A DNA stretch of 64,000 bases, from NCBI RefSeq assembly GCF_002632725.1, contig NZ_NJAI01000001.1:124001-188000 (forward strand), in the 5' to 3' direction. Position numbers and translations under genes: made by a program. This document shows, one piece after another, positions 20,205-30,268 of the stretch. The DNA is from Xenorhabdus hominickii. Lineage in GTDB: Bacteria > Pseudomonadota > Gammaproteobacteria > Enterobacterales > Enterobacteriaceae. Within the stretch, counting starts at the first letter, position 1. Every line of letters begins with the position of its first letter. Under the pieces are notes generated by a model. That model was not told the DNA's origin. It searched no databases and saw nothing but the letters and a program-made list of their open reading frames with translations.

Positions 20205-21572
20205 TTATTCACTGATATGACGATAAACCATTGGCGTGCCGGTTTTTACCTTGGTTTTCTCTAAAACGGTTTCATCAAAAACTGTATCATTAAAAACAAA
20301 AGCGTTACGTACTGCTTCTGCGGTTTCATGCCAAGCGTTCTCGCTATTAGCATGAATCATCGCCAGAGGGGTATCTGCATTCACTTTTGTCCCCAACGCA
20401 ACGATATTACTCAGCCCCACACTGTAATTAATAGGATCGGCCGCTTTACGACGACCACCTCCCAATGCAACAACAATCATTCCCAACGCTCGGGTATCCA
20501 TCTCTGTAACAATGCCACTTTCGATGCCCCTTTCTCCTGCCAATACTGGCTTGCTGAATCCGGCAGTGGGTAGATAACGGGGGTAATTTTCGACGAAATC
20601 AACTGGCCCTTTCTGTGCAGCCACCATACGACCAAATATTTCAGCGGCTTTGCCGCTGTCCAGCACCGCCTGTAACTTACGATGGGCATCATCACGATCA
20701 GTTGCCAGATGACCTGACAGCAGCATTTCAGCAGACAATGCCATTGTCACCTCAAATAACCGAGGATTACGGTATTCTCCTGTCAGGAATTGAACAGCTT
20801 CACGCACTTCCAGCGCATTGCCGGCACTGGATGCTAAGACTTGATTCATATCTGTCAATAACGCGGTTGTTCTACAACCAGCCCCATTGGCTACTCTGAC
20901 GATGGACTCAGCCAATCGTTCTGATTGTTCATAAGTCGGCATGAATGCACCTGAGCCGACTTTCACATCCATTACCAGTGCATCCAATCCCTCGGCCAGT
21001 TTTTTACCCAAGATCGAAGCGGTAATCAAAGGGATGGAATCAACAGTCGCAGTAATATCACGCGTCGCATAAAAGCGTTTATCCGCAGGTGCTAATGAAT
21101 TGGTCTGCCCGATAATTGCAACTCCCACATCCCGAATAATGTCACGGAAACACTGCTCATCAGGGAAAATGTCAAAACCGGGGATAGACTCTAATTTATC
21201 CAGTGTGCCTCCGGTATGTCCCAAACCCCGTCCAGAGATCATCGGTACATATCCCCCACAGGCTGCCACCATCGGCCCAAGCATCAGAGAGGTAACATCA
21301 CCTACTCCGCCCGTTGAATGCTTGTCCACAATCGGGCCGGGGAGGTTCAATTTCTTCCAATCTAAGACTGTACCAGAATCACGCATTGCCAATGTCAAGG
21401 CAACGCACTCTTCCATCGTCATATCATGGTAATAGATGGTCATTGCCAATGCAGCGATCTGCCCTTCGGAGACCGTGTTATCACGCACTCCATTAATAAA
21501 GAAACGGAGTTCTTCTGCACTCAAAGGGTGACCATCACGTTTTTTGCGGATTATTTCCTGTGCCAGCAACAA
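20205..21572 (-). CDS. deoA: thymidine phosphorylase
   Basis: Converts thymidine and phosphate to thymine and deoxyribose 1-phosphate. The family signature is [20 protein letters not shown], and the phosphate loop is KHSTGGVGD. The protein begins [14 protein letters not shown], matching the E. coli start MFLAQEII. The only codon at that place is TTG, preceded by a run of six G that can serve as ribosome site. At 455 residues it is about 15 longer than E. coli DeoA, because of additions in the carboxyl third. Confidence 0.95.
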   Translation of the reverse strand: MLLAQEIIRKKRDGHPLSAEELRFFINGVRDNTVSEGQIAALAMTIYYHDMTMEECVALTLAMRDSGTVLDWKKLNLPGPIVDKHSTGGVGDVTSLMLGPMVAACGGYVPMISGRGLGHTGGTLDKLESIPGFDIFPDEQCFRDIIRDVGVAIIGQTNSLAPADKRFYATRDITATVDSIPLITASILGKKLAEGLDALVMDVKVGSGAFMPTYEQSERLAESIVRVANGAGCRTTALLTDMNQVLASSAGNALEVREAVQFLTGEYRNPRLFEVTMALSAEMLLSGHLATDRDDAHRKLQAVLDSGKAAEIFGRMVAAQKGPVDFVENYPRYLPTAGFSKPVLAGERGIESGIVTEMDTRALGMIVVALGGGRRKAADPINYSVGLSNIVALGTKVNADTPLAMIHANSENAWHETAEAVRNAFVFNDTVFDETVLEKTKVKTGTPMVYRHISE

Positions 21573-21656
21573 AGCTACCCCCCAATCATTATTATCTGAA
21601 AAGAATGGCAGTAATACACACTATCTTAGTGCGTATTGAATAAGTCATTATTGATC

Positions 21657-22436
21657 TCAATAACTACTGTTCTGCTTTTGGCCCTGATGTCCAAGCACGG
21701 TCAGCAAACTACTCAACAAACTGGAAGCACCGAAGCGGAAATGACGGGAATCAGCCCATTTGTCTCCCATGATACGTCCAACCAGCATCAGATACTGTTC
21801 CGCTTCTTCGGCAGTACGCACTCCACCAGCAGGTTTAAAACCAACGGTTTCACCCACGCCCATGTCACGGATAACACTCAGCATGATTTCAGCACTTTCC
21901 AGCGTCGCGTTAACGGGAACTTTACCTGTTGAGGTTTTGATGAAATCCGCACCGGCTTTAATTGAAATTTCTGATGCCTTACGAATCAGGTCAACTTCTT
22001 TTAATTCACCGGATTCAATAATCACTTTTAGCCAAACACCGGATTCAGCACAAACCATTTTGCAAGCTTTAACCAGCTCGAAACCGATTTGTTCATTGCC
22101 TGCCATCAAGGCACGATAAGGGAAAACAACATCCACTTCATCAGCACCATAGGCTATAGCAGCGCGAGTTTCAGCCAGTGCAATATCAATATTATCGTTG
22201 CCATGTGGGAAGTTGGTCACGGTGGCAATACGAATATCAGGGGTTCCCTGTTCACGTAATACCTTACGTGCCACAGGAATAAAACGAGGGTAGATACAGA
22301 CAGCAGCGGTATGTCCGGCAGGACTATTAGCTTGACGACAAAGTGCAGTCACTTTCTCATCTGTGTCATCGTCATTAAGTGTCGTTAAATCCATCAAACT
22401 CAGCGCACGCTGAGCGGCGGCGGTTAAATCGGTCAT
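21657..22436 (-). CDS. deoC: deoxyribose-phosphate aldolase
   Basis: Class I aldolase that splits deoxyribose 5-phosphate into acetaldehyde and glyceraldehyde 3-phosphate. The Schiff-base lysine is in FIKTSTGK and the second lysine in [12 protein letters not shown] chose the ATG at 22436 (GGAG six bases upstream), giving 259 residues as in E. coli, instead of an ATG four codons earlier. First gene of the deo set. A terminator after the upstream transporter gene means deoC either relies on read-through or has its own promoter in 22437-22604. Confidence 0.97.
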   Translation of the reverse strand: MTDLTAAAQRALSLMDLTTLNDDDTDEKVTALCRQANSPAGHTAAVCIYPRFIPVARKVLREQGTPDIRIATVTNFPHGNDNIDIALAETRAAIAYGADEVDVVFPYRALMAGNEQIGFELVKACKMVCAESGVWLKVIIESGELKEVDLIRKASEISIKAGADFIKTSTGKVPVNATLESAEIMLSVIRDMGVGETVGFKPAGGVRTAEEAEQYLMLVGRIMGDKWADSRHFRFGASSLLSSLLTVLGHQGQKQNSSY

Positions 22437-22604
22437 AAAACTCTCCAACGGTATTAGGTTCGTTTGTTGGTGAGCGGACTTGGTTCCTTGAAGATATCGC
22501 TATGGTTATATACCACAACAACAACAGAGTTCCTTCTCTCCGCACTATTTTGCTTTTTCATTTTGCTTTTTTATTTTGTTTTTCTGCTTTCAGGAAAAAC
22601 AAAA

Positions 22605-22626
22605 GCAGGTGAGAAACCTCACCTGC
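22605..22626 (-). terminator. intrinsic terminator after the nucleoside transporter gene
   Basis: GCAGGTGAG pairs with CTCACCTGC around a 4-base loop, followed on the minus strand by TTTTGTTTTT. It lies 29 bp beyond the transporter stop and before deoC. Confidence 0.88.
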
Positions 22627-22654
22627 ATTTAATTTGAGACTCACTTTCTACGTA

Positions 22655-23932
22655 TTACAACGCGAGGAAGAAGCCTGCAATAGTTGCACTCATCAAGTTA
22701 GAGAGTGAACCGGCCAGTACAGCTTTGATACCAAAGCGTGCAATGTCACCACGACGGTTTGGTGCCATACCACCCAAGCCACCCAACAGAATAGCAACAG
22801 AAGACAAGTTAGCGAAGCCACACAGAGCAAAAGCGATAATCGCTTTAGTATGGTCGGAAAGCACTTGCAGACCTGCAGCCTGAACAACATCATCTGCTTT
22901 CAGGTATTCACCAAAGTTCATGAATGCCACGAATTCATTGACCACGACTTTCTGGCCGATGAAAGAACCCGCGATAGTCGCTTCATGCCATGGAACACCA
23001 ATCAGGTAAGCAATTGGCGAAAACACCCAGCCCAACACCAATTCCATGGATAATTGAGGGTAATCGAACCAGCCGCCGATGCCACCTAAAATACCATTCA
23101 GCAAAGCAATCAATGCGGTGAATGCCAACAGCATTGCACCAACGTTCAAAGCCAGTTGCATACCTGATGCTGCGCCCGATGCTGCGGCATCAATGACATT
23201 GGCTGGACGATCTTCCGCTGCAATCAGAGACATTGCATCAACGGTATCGTGTGTTTCTTCGGTTTCAGGTACGATCAGTTTAGCAAACAGCAAACCACCC
23301 GGCGCAGCCATAAAGGAAGCTGCAATCAGATATTCCAGTGGAACACCCATAGATGCGTAACCCGCCAATACTGAACCTGCTACAGAAGCCAATCCACCAC
23401 ACATAACGGCGAACAGCTCAGATTGGGTCATGGTCGCAATATAAGGACGAACAACCAGAGGTGCTTCGGTTTGGCCTACGAAAATATTTGCTGTCGCAGA
23501 CAAAGATTCAGTGCGTGATGTTCCCAACATTTTCTGCAAGCCACCACCCAATACTTTGATGATGATCTGCATGATGCCCATGTAATACAGCACCGCAATA
23601 AGTGAGGAGAAGAAAACGATTACTGGCAGAACACGCAGGGCAAAAATAAAGCCAGCGCCACCGAACAATTCAAACATTTTGTCAGAGACTAATCCGCCAA
23701 AAATAAAGTCTGTTCCTTTCTGACCATATCCAATCACGTTGGACACACCTCTTGACATTCCCCCTAGAATGTCTTTGCCCGCTGGCACGTAAAGCACAAA
23801 TGCCCCAATAGCAACCTGAATCAGAAAGGCGCCCAGGACAGTACGGATTTTAATAGCTCGATAGTTACTGGAGAAGAGTACTGCGATGAAAATCAGCACT
23901 GCCATCCCGACCAGGCTCATAAAGAGTTGCAT
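22655..23932 (-). CDS. CNT-family nucleoside:cation symporter (NupC/NupX type)
   Basis: Inner-membrane concentrative nucleoside transporter, 425 residues, with an amino-terminal gate ([22 protein letters not shown]) and the family substrate-site motifs [13 protein letters not shown] and NEFVAFMNF. The GQTEAPL form is closer to E. coli NupX/YeiM than to NupC (GQSENF). It imports nucleosides for the deo enzymes encoded downstream, replacing the yjjW-yjjI pair found at this place in E. coli. Its promoter has tandem CRP-like sites typical of CytR control. Confidence 0.93.
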   Translation of the reverse strand: MQLFMSLVGMAVLIFIAVLFSSNYRAIKIRTVLGAFLIQVAIGAFVLYVPAGKDILGGMSRGVSNVIGYGQKGTDFIFGGLVSDKMFELFGGAGFIFALRVLPVIVFFSSLIAVLYYMGIMQIIIKVLGGGLQKMLGTSRTESLSATANIFVGQTEAPLVVRPYIATMTQSELFAVMCGGLASVAGSVLAGYASMGVPLEYLIAASFMAAPGGLLFAKLIVPETEETHDTVDAMSLIAAEDRPANVIDAAASGAASGMQLALNVGAMLLAFTALIALLNGILGGIGGWFDYPQLSMELVLGWVFSPIAYLIGVPWHEATIAGSFIGQKVVVNEFVAFMNFGEYLKADDVVQAAGLQVLSDHTKAIIAFALCGFANLSSVAILLGGLGGMAPNRRGDIARFGIKAVLAGSLSNLMSATIAGFFLAL

Positions 23933-24006
23933 TGGAAGAATCCCTGTTCACTGAATGAATAATAAAAATATGTCAGTTATTTTGTGAGTTTCTACTGACA
24001 TTGTGT

Positions 24007-24108
24007 GTGAGCCGATTATACCTAGTACCTAAAAGGAACAAGTAACTAACTTCACAAATTAATACAGCAAAAAGTAATATAAAAACGCAAAATGAGATAC
24101 CCGTCACA
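24007..24108 (-). promoter_or_regulatory. CytR/CRP-type promoter of the nucleoside transporter
   Basis: On the minus strand a -10 TATAAT lies at 24020-24015. A CRP-like site TGTGA-N6-TTACT (24056-24041) is centred about 41.5 bp before the predicted start near 24007. A second, TGTGA-N6-TCTCA (24108-24093), lies exactly 52 bp further upstream. CRP sites near -41.5 and -93.5 are the classic arrangement of CytR-repressed promoters such as deoP2. I could not define the CytR half-sites themselves. Confidence 0.75.
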
Positions 24109-24268
24109 TAAAACCATCTAATTTCGGGGGGATTAGATAATCTTACGGGTAAAATGGTAAAAAAAAGGATAAATAAGCAAGCAATATAAGTTAAACATCA
24201 TTAATGATTACTAAAAACCAATCGAATGTTTTATATACTAAAATCTCTTTAATTCTCACTGACTAAGA

Positions 24269-25039
24269 TCAGTTCAGTTCGAATAATGCCATACTATTTT
24301 GATAAACTTGATTAGCAATTTCATCTGATGATTCTTGGCGCAAGTCACAAAGTACTGAAAAAATCGCAGCAACTCTTTCTGGTCGGTTTGGCTGCCCTTG
24401 GTATCCCGACAATGGCATATCCGGTGCATCTGTTTCCAAAACCAAAGATGACAGGGGGAGTTGTGAAATCGTATGACGTGTTTTTTGTGCCCGATCGTAA
24501 GTAATCGTTCCCCCTACACCAATGTAGAAACCCAGTCGAATAAAAGCTTGAGCTTGAGATAAACTGCCCGCAAAACCATGAATTACCCCTGTGCGGGGCA
24601 ATTTATGCTTTCGCAAAATGGCAGCCAATTGATCATGGCTTTTTCTGGAGTGCAGTATCACCGGTAAATCATGTTGTTTAGCCAGCTTTACCTGCGCTTC
24701 CAACACACTTTTTTGCTTCTCAAACTGCGGTTCTGGCATATAAAGATCAAGACCAATTTCCCCGACGGCTACGCATTTGGCATTTTTTTCCTGTAACCTC
24801 TGAGCCAACTCATCCAAATGAGCACTTTGATGTTCACGGATATAGAGTGGATGTAACCCCAAAGCAGCATAGATTGCAGGGTAATTTTCTGCTAACGCAA
24901 CAACTCGCTGAAAATTCCTTTCGCTGACTGTAGGCACAATAATTTTTTCCACTCCCACTCGTCTGGCTTGTTCTAAGCTCGTTATTTCATCACCCAAAAA
25001 GGGAGGGAAATCAAAATGACAATGTGTATCGATAAACAT
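24269..25039 (-). CDS. yjjV: TatD-family metal-dependent hydrolase
   Basis: TIM-barrel hydrolase of 256 residues. Metal ligands are DTHCHFD (residue 4 on), GEIGLD (about 92-97), LPVILHSRKSHDQ (His about 130), VIHGFAG (His about 155) and LETDAPDMPL (Asp about 205). TatD relatives are 3'-5' exonucleases, but the substrate of YjjV is not established. It lies 11 bp after yjjU, as in E. coli, so the pair is probably co-transcribed. Confidence 0.92.
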   Translation of the reverse strand: MFIDTHCHFDFPPFLGDEITSLEQARRVGVEKIIVPTVSERNFQRVVALAENYPAIYAALGLHPLYIREHQSAHLDELAQRLQEKNAKCVAVGEIGLDLYMPEPQFEKQKSVLEAQVKLAKQHDLPVILHSRKSHDQLAAILRKHKLPRTGVIHGFAGSLSQAQAFIRLGFYIGVGGTITYDRAQKTRHTISQLPLSSLVLETDAPDMPLSGYQGQPNRPERVAAIFSVLCDLRQESSDEIANQVYQNSMALFELN

Positions 25040-25050
25040 CTATTTGTCCG

Positions 25051-26175
25051 TTACTTGTCCGTGTTGTTCACCACTATTTTCTCTGTCGGCGGAACGTTAT
25101 CAACTATCTCAACAATGGGCACATCGGCTACCGAACGTTCTATATTATTCAGGAAATGGTTTCGCCGGAAGCAATGACGATTGACGCCATCAGTACTTAA
25201 GCTATTACGGCATACACCATAACTCTTGCGTTCTGCTTGCCCAAATTTCCCACCCACAAAAGTATGACCAATAGTCGCCAAAAAGTATCGACCACAACGC
25301 CGTCCCAAGTGGTAATCCTGAGTTAATGCCCTAATTTTGCTGCCCAACGCCATCGTAGCCAATGGTGCAGGTGGATAAATTTCGAATATTTGCACGTCAT
25401 CCGGTGGTTTTTTGATAAATTCCTGCGTCCGACGGTAACTCTGGGCGTGAAGATTGAGCATTTTGACCATCTTTTGCAAACTACTGGTTTCCAACCAGCG
25501 TTCCATTCTCTTGAACCACTGAGGAGTATAGTAAGGCTGTGAAGGAACTGTCCTGATCACAACAATCGTATCTGCACCACGGCGATAAGCTTCTTGCACA
25601 GGAATAGCATCGCAAATACCACCATCTTGATAGATTACATCGCCAAAGGAGACACCATTACGATAAAAACCGGGAATAGCACTGGAGGCTTTAATGATTT
25701 CCATCCAATTTTTGTCATCAGGATGCAAATAATCAGGTTTAAAGTTATCAGCACGACAGGCACACATGTAGAATTCACGCCCTGCATCAAACTGGCGCAT
25801 CGCTGCTGTGATATCGAGTGGTAATTGTTCAGATATAGTATCAATATACCAATCCAGATCGATCAGGTGCCCACCGCGAACAAAACGAAATGGATTAAAA
25901 AAAGCGGGATCGGTTGTATAACGGTTGATCACTCTGCGGGCATAACCCTGCTGACCACAAATATAAGCCGAGAGGTTTTGGGCTCCTGCCGATGTCCCAA
26001 GAAACAACTCAAATGGATTAAAGCTAAGACGAAGGAATTCATCCAAAACACCTGCTGTAAAAATACCTCGCTGGCCCCCACCTTCACAAACAAGCGCTAT
26101 TTTTCCTGGTTTGATCTGTGATTTATAAGCTAAAGGTTCTATATTACCCAACGTTATTGGAATATGTTTCCCCAC
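25051..26175 (-). CDS. yjjU: patatin-like phospholipase family protein
   Basis: Patatin-fold serine hydrolase of 374 residues. The oxyanion loop is in LVCEGGGQRGIFTAGVLDEF, the nucleophile Ser in FLGTSAGAQN (GxSxG), and the catalytic Asp in QDGGICDAIPV (DGG). The carboxyl 70 residues are basic, diverge from the family and end TEKIVVNNTDK. Predicted cytoplasmic, with lipid acyl hydrolase activity by family. Operon with yjjV. Confidence 0.9.
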   Translation of the reverse strand: MGKHIPITLGNIEPLAYKSQIKPGKIALVCEGGGQRGIFTAGVLDEFLRLSFNPFELFLGTSAGAQNLSAYICGQQGYARRVINRYTTDPAFFNPFRFVRGGHLIDLDWYIDTISEQLPLDITAAMRQFDAGREFYMCACRADNFKPDYLHPDDKNWMEIIKASSAIPGFYRNGVSFGDVIYQDGGICDAIPVQEAYRRGADTIVVIRTVPSQPYYTPQWFKRMERWLETSSLQKMVKMLNLHAQSYRRTQEFIKKPPDDVQIFEIYPPAPLATMALGSKIRALTQDYHLGRRCGRYFLATIGHTFVGGKFGQAERKSYGVCRNSLSTDGVNRHCFRRNHFLNNIERSVADVPIVEIVDNVPPTEKIVVNNTDK

Positions 26176-26404
26176 TATTCTCCTCCCTCAAAATCAATAA
26201 CGACATCAAAGCATAATCCGCATGTCGAATATCTATCAGTATATTGTTGTTCAAACAACCTGTTTGTAAAATTTTCGTTAAGTAGTGAAAACTAAAATAT
26301 CAAAAGAGATTAATTCAGCAAATTATCCCAATAGATTTTCCTATGAGATAATCGCCTAATTTAGCAGGGTTTTACTTGAGGAAAAGAAGGGAAAAGAAAG
26401 AAAA

Positions 26405-26429
26405 AGAGTGGCTTATTATCAGCCACTCT
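26405..26429 (-). terminator. intrinsic terminator of osmY
   Basis: AGAGTGGCT pairs perfectly with AGCCACTCT around a 7-base loop and is followed on the minus strand by TTTTTCTTTC. It lies 15 bp after the osmY stop. Confidence 0.9.
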
Positions 26430-26443
26430 ATAAGTAACTTCAG

Positions 26444-26812
26444 TTATTTTTTAATCTCTAACGTACTCTTAACCGCTTTGACACCTTCCACTCCATGGAC
26501 AATTTCAGCTATTTCTGCTGCTTGCCTCTTGTTTTTGACAAACCCCGAAAGGTAAACAATGCCTTTTTCCGTTTTCACTGAGATTTCATTGCTGTTCAAG
26601 CCCTTATGCCCTAACAATTCCCCTTTCACTTTTGCCGTAATGGTGCTGTCATCAAGAAAATTATCTGCATGCTGTAAAGAGCTATCTATCTTCTGTCCCG
26701 CGCTCTCAAATATTTTTCCTGAAGGACTTTCTTCTGCTAGAGCGCTGCTACTGATCAGTACCGAGCCGAGAACAACAGCCAGTAGTGAATGTGTAAACTT
26801 AATATTTTTCAT
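26444..26812 (-). CDS. osmY: single-BON-domain periplasmic protein, short OsmY
   Basis: A 122-residue protein with a signal peptide (HSLLAVVLGSVLISSSALA) and one BON domain (ADNFLDDSTITAKVKGELL to VKSTLEIKK). E. coli OsmY has about 200 residues and two BON domains. It occupies the osmY position next to prfC and yjjU, so it is most likely the osmY orthologue reduced to its first BON domain. It ends cleanly with its own terminator. BON proteins bind phospholipid and help under osmotic and envelope stress. Confidence 0.8.
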   Translation of the reverse strand: MKNIKFTHSLLAVVLGSVLISSSALAEESPSGKIFESAGQKIDSSLQHADNFLDDSTITAKVKGELLGHKGLNSNEISVKTEKGIVYLSGFVKNKRQAAEIAEIVHGVEGVKAVKSTLEIKK

Positions 26813-26959
26813 CCTACCACCTTCTTTTACGTTAGCCGGAATTGTTACCAGAACAGTATGTCAATTAGACCGAAGTGATAAAATGAGCTTTACAAAAAAT
26901 AACGTATATTTTCATTAAAACAGGGAATTATTCTAAATGAAGAAAAAAGGTAAGCGTTG

Positions 26960-27091
26960 TGTACCCGATAGATTCCAAGATGCAGCACTTATATCTTCTC
27001 GGAAGCATCGCTAACTCTATGTTTATAACTACATGACTGGGGTAAAAGAGCGTAACCAACAAAGCGGTAACTTGAAAGACGACGAGGATAT
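26960..27091. repeat. ERIC element (full length)
   Basis: About 132 bp, starting TGTACCCGATAGATTCCAAG and ending CTTGAAAGACGACGAGGATA. It holds the internal ACTACATGACTGGGGTAAAA, which matches the conserved ERIC core (GTGACTGGGGTGAGCG). The ends are roughly inverted repeats. It lies between prfC and osmY. A 79-codon frame across it has no gene-like character. Confidence 0.85.
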
Positions 27092-27103
27092 GCGAAAAAA
27101 AAA

Positions 27104-27130
27104 GAGCCAACAGAACAAAATAGTTGGCTC
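27104..27130 (-). terminator. intrinsic terminator of prfC
   Basis: On the minus strand GAGCCAAC pairs with GTTGGCTC around an 11-base loop, followed by nine T. It starts 8 bp beyond the prfC stop. Confidence 0.92.
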
Positions 27131-27138
27131 CCCAAACA

Positions 27139-28728
27139 TTAATGTTCCCGTGTCTTACGGAAAGCAATATCAGGATAACGTTCGCTGGTCAGGTTTAGGT
27201 TGACCATTGTTGGAGCAATGTAAGTCAGATTATCACCGCCATCGAGAGCTAAGTTCTGCTCACTCTTGCGTTTAAACTCTTCTAATGTTTTCACATCAGA
27301 ACACTCTACCCAACGAGCCGTAGATACATTCACCGGCTCATACAGTGCTTCAACGTTGTACTCGCTCTTCAATCGAGCAACAACAACATCGAACTGGAGC
27401 ACACCGACCGCGCCAACGATCAGGTCATTATTGGACAATGGACGGAATACCTGCACAGCCCCTTCTTCTGATAATTGAACCAGACCTTTCAGCAGTTGCT
27501 TCTGTTTCAATGGATCACGCAGACGAATACGGCGGAACAATTCTGGTGCAAAGTTAGGGATACCGGTGAATTTCAACTCTTCACCTTGGCTAAAGGTATC
27601 ACCAATCTGGATTGTGCCATGGTTGTGCAGGCCGATAATATCCCCTGGATAAGCGTGCTCAACATGAGAACGATCTCCTGCCATAAAGGTCAGTGCATCG
27701 GAAATGACAACATCTTTCTTAATGCGGACTTGGCGCAGTTTCATGCCTTTTTCATATTTACCGGAAACAACGCGCATGAATGCAACACGGTCACGGTGTT
27801 TCGGATCCATATTGGCCTGGATTTTGAAAACAAAGCCCGTAAACTTCTCTTCATTAGCAGTGACTACACGTGCATCAGTTTGACGGGGCATTGGGGTCGG
27901 AGCCCATTCAACCAAGCCATCCAACATATGATCAACACCAAAGTTGCCCAATGCAGTACCGAAAAAGACTGGTGTCAACTCCCCTTGCAAAAAGGCATCC
28001 TGATCAAATTCATGGGACGCACCTTTAACCAGTTCCAGCTCTTCACGCAATTGATTCGCCAAATCTTCACCCACTGCCGCATCCAATTCAGGGTTATCCA
28101 ACCCTTTGATAGCGCGCACTTCCTGAATGGTATGACCTTGACCGGATTGGTATAGATAAATTTTATCAAGGTAGAGGTGATAAACGCCCTTGAAGGATTT
28201 ACCACAGCCAATCGGCCATGTAATTGGACTACAGGCGATATTCAGTTCATTTTCCACTTCATCCATCAGCTCCATCGGATCACGGATATCACGGTCAAGC
28301 TTGTTCATGAATGTCAGGATTGGTGTGTCACGCAGGCGGGTAACTTCCATCAGCTTACGGGTGCGATCCTCAACCCCTTTTGCGGCATCAATTACCATCA
28401 GGCAACAGTCCACCGCCGTTAAAGTACGGTAGGTATCTTCGGAAAAGTCTTCGTGCCCTGGCGTATCCAGCAAGTTCACCAGACAATCACTATAAGGAAA
28501 CTGCATCACAGAAGTGGTAATGGAGATACCACGCTGTTTTTCCATTTCCATCCAGTCGGATTTAGCATGTTGGTTAGAGCCTCGGCCTTTTACCGTACCT
28601 GCTTTTTGGATAGCCTGTCCGAACAATAACACTTTTTCGGTAATGGTAGTTTTACCTGCATCAGGATGCGAAATTATCGCAAAGGTGCGCCTTTTCGCGA
28701 CTTCTTGCAGAAATGGGGAATTTGACAT
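27139..28728 (-). CDS. prfC: peptide chain release factor 3
   Basis: Translational GTPase that recycles RF1/RF2 after peptide release. G1 is SHPDAGKTT, the switch region is [12 protein letters not shown]3 is [12 protein letters not shown] and G4 is [10 protein letters not shown] chose the ATG at 28728, which gives 529 residues and the E. coli-like start before [15 protein letters not shown]. An ATG 13 codons upstream would add residues that are not conserved. The gene ends at a strong terminator. Confidence 0.96.
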   Translation of the reverse strand: MSNSPFLQEVAKRRTFAIISHPDAGKTTITEKVLLFGQAIQKAGTVKGRGSNQHAKSDWMEMEKQRGISITTSVMQFPYSDCLVNLLDTPGHEDFSEDTYRTLTAVDCCLMVIDAAKGVEDRTRKLMEVTRLRDTPILTFMNKLDRDIRDPMELMDEVENELNIACSPITWPIGCGKSFKGVYHLYLDKIYLYQSGQGHTIQEVRAIKGLDNPELDAAVGEDLANQLREELELVKGASHEFDQDAFLQGELTPVFFGTALGNFGVDHMLDGLVEWAPTPMPRQTDARVVTANEEKFTGFVFKIQANMDPKHRDRVAFMRVVSGKYEKGMKLRQVRIKKDVVISDALTFMAGDRSHVEHAYPGDIIGLHNHGTIQIGDTFSQGEELKFTGIPNFAPELFRRIRLRDPLKQKQLLKGLVQLSEEGAVQVFRPLSNNDLIVGAVGVLQFDVVVARLKSEYNVEALYEPVNVSTARWVECSDVKTLEEFKRKSEQNLALDGGDNLTYIAPTMVNLNLTSERYPDIAFRKTREH

Positions 28729-29294
28729 CAATTGGAATCTTCTAGTCAGTACACGGATTAATATCAATTGGGAAATGCCCCTATTGGCGCCCCGCCTTCA
28801 AATCCGTCAGGTTAATCGTGATTGGAGCATATTTTCGCTGAACTTGGATTTATAAACAACCAATGATGTTCAAGATAAGTGCCGAATCAATGGAATTTCT
28901 CAGAGAAACTTCAACGATATTTAAAAGGGGATACAAAGAAGCACAAATGTAGCTGTTCCAAATATAACGAGAATGGAAAGAGAAGGTGTGTTTTTTAGCA
29001 TCCGATGCCTATTTTTATCAAATTTTTTCATCTACTTAGAATCTTTGACTCTGCTAGCTACAGGCTATAAATTAGGTAACAAGATTGGTGTTTGGTTCCA
29101 ATGGATTTAATCTATGACCATCCACAACGATCTGGAAAATCCGCCTCGGCCTTAAGCCGAGGTTTTCATTTCCGACCATCCTTACCTAAAACAGCCTATT
29201 AATTTTCCTGCATTTATACGATACTCAGTCAAAAATGTTCTTTTTATCAGATGATTTTGCATTCCGCCTCGCAAGATTTTTCATCAAAAACGGT
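28729..29294. other. 566-bp gap between rimI and prfC; yjjG absent
   Basis: In E. coli yjjG (a nucleotidase) sits here. No remnant is visible on either strand. The gap holds a hairpin, CCTCGGC/GCCGAGG at 29144-29162, that can terminate in both directions, and a possible small RNA on the plus strand described separately. Otherwise I see no gene. Confidence 0.55.
29045..29166 (+). ncRNA. candidate small RNA with its own promoter and terminator
   Basis: On the plus strand TTGACT (29045-29050) and TATAAA (29066-29071) are spaced by 15 bp. They are followed after about 90 nt by a GC-rich hairpin (29144-29162) and TTTTC. This would give an RNA of roughly 90 nt from about 29078. No reading frame of interest is inside. 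The spacing is shorter than ideal, and the hairpin could simply terminate rimI on the other strand. Confidence 0.3.
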
Positions 29295-29744
29295 TCATCC
29301 CCCAAATAACGGCAACGCCATAATAATGGCATCTTCCTTTCCTGTTGTTGTCGGGTAATAATTCTTGCGGATGAAAACCTCGTTAAAGCCGAGGTCTTCA
29401 TACAAACGGATTGCGGATTGATTAGAACGACGTACTTCAAGCCATAGTGTATTTATCTGTTTTTCAGGCAATATATTGATAAGATGATCCAACAATGCCC
29501 GGCCATATCCCCGCGATTGATGATCAGGGTGAATAGCAATATTAAATAACGTGGCTTCATCCATCACATATTGCGTGATCGCAAAGCCGATAATTTGGTC
29601 ATTCAGCGTTATTTTATAGTTGAGATAGCGCTCCCCTTGATTGGAGTAAAACGTTTTTTCACTCCACGGAAACATATGACTGGCCTGTTCTATTTGCAAT
29701 GCTATGGAAAGATCAGCGGGAGTTAATAGAGAAATATTCTTCAT
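29295..29744 (-). CDS. rimI: ribosomal protein S18 alanine N-acetyltransferase
   Basis: GNAT enzyme acetylating the amino terminus of ribosomal protein S18. It has the family start region with HMFPWSEKTFYSNQGERYLNY, motif A HPDHQSRGYGRALLDHLI, and the RimI ending YEDLGFNEVFIRKNYYPTTTGKEDAIIMALPL. The ATG at 29744 gives 149 residues, near the E. coli length, and overlaps the end of holD by 32 bp as in E. coli. Confidence 0.95.
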   Translation of the reverse strand: MKNISLLTPADLSIALQIEQASHMFPWSEKTFYSNQGERYLNYKITLNDQIIGFAITQYVMDEATLFNIAIHPDHQSRGYGRALLDHLINILPEKQINTLWLEVRRSNQSAIRLYEDLGFNEVFIRKNYYPTTTGKEDAIIMALPLFGG

Positions 29745-30123
29745 AATGGTAAATTTGTTGCCAAAGAGCGCGTTTTGCATTCCCATCAAGAGATAAGTCA
29801 TTTAATGCTGGGCTTCTCAAAGAAATCCCTTGTATTGATACGGTAATATCAACCCCCAACAGCCAGCACGGACAGTGGATTGATTCCGAAAGTAGCTCAA
29901 CATCTTTTGTCGTGATGCAATATACCGATGAGGCATCAATCCCCATGGCTGTAAAAATATCAGCAAACAATGAATGACTTAAATCAATTTGATCATGGCT
30001 AATGATCAATAGACGGGTTGAGTCAGGGATGAGGACAGACAATTCACCTTGCAAGGCCATCGGGCTACGCAGAACCCATTGGGTGATCCCCAATTGGGAG
30101 AGTAATCTGTCACGCTTCGTCAT
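29713..30123 (-). CDS. holD: DNA polymerase III psi subunit
   Basis: Clamp-loader accessory subunit that links the gamma complex through HolC (chi) to SSB. It has 136 residues, starting MTKRDRLLSQLGITQWVLRSPMALQGE, the conserved chi-binding and gamma-binding amino-terminal segment. The middle is less conserved, as is normal for the family. It overlaps rimI and is divergent from rsmC, as in E. coli. Confidence 0.92.
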   Translation of the reverse strand: MTKRDRLLSQLGITQWVLRSPMALQGELSVLIPDSTRLLIISHDQIDLSHSLFADIFTAMGIDASSVYCITTKDVELLSESIHCPCWLLGVDITVSIQGISLRSPALNDLSLDGNAKRALWQQIYHYEEYFSINSR

Positions 30124-30268
30124 CGTGTTTTATTCCATCTGCCATAAAAAAATAACAGGTAACATATTATCAGAGGGCTTATCTCTGCGCCAATCGGCAT
30201 GGCATTTCAATTCTGCCCTCTGCTATTTATGATACTTGGATAAAGATTTATAAGGAGCTTATACATAG

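Noticed and set aside
26928..27167. A hydrophobic 79-codon minus-strand frame between prfC and osmY
   Set aside because: It runs through the prfC terminator and the whole ERIC element. The hydrophobic look comes from the repeat.
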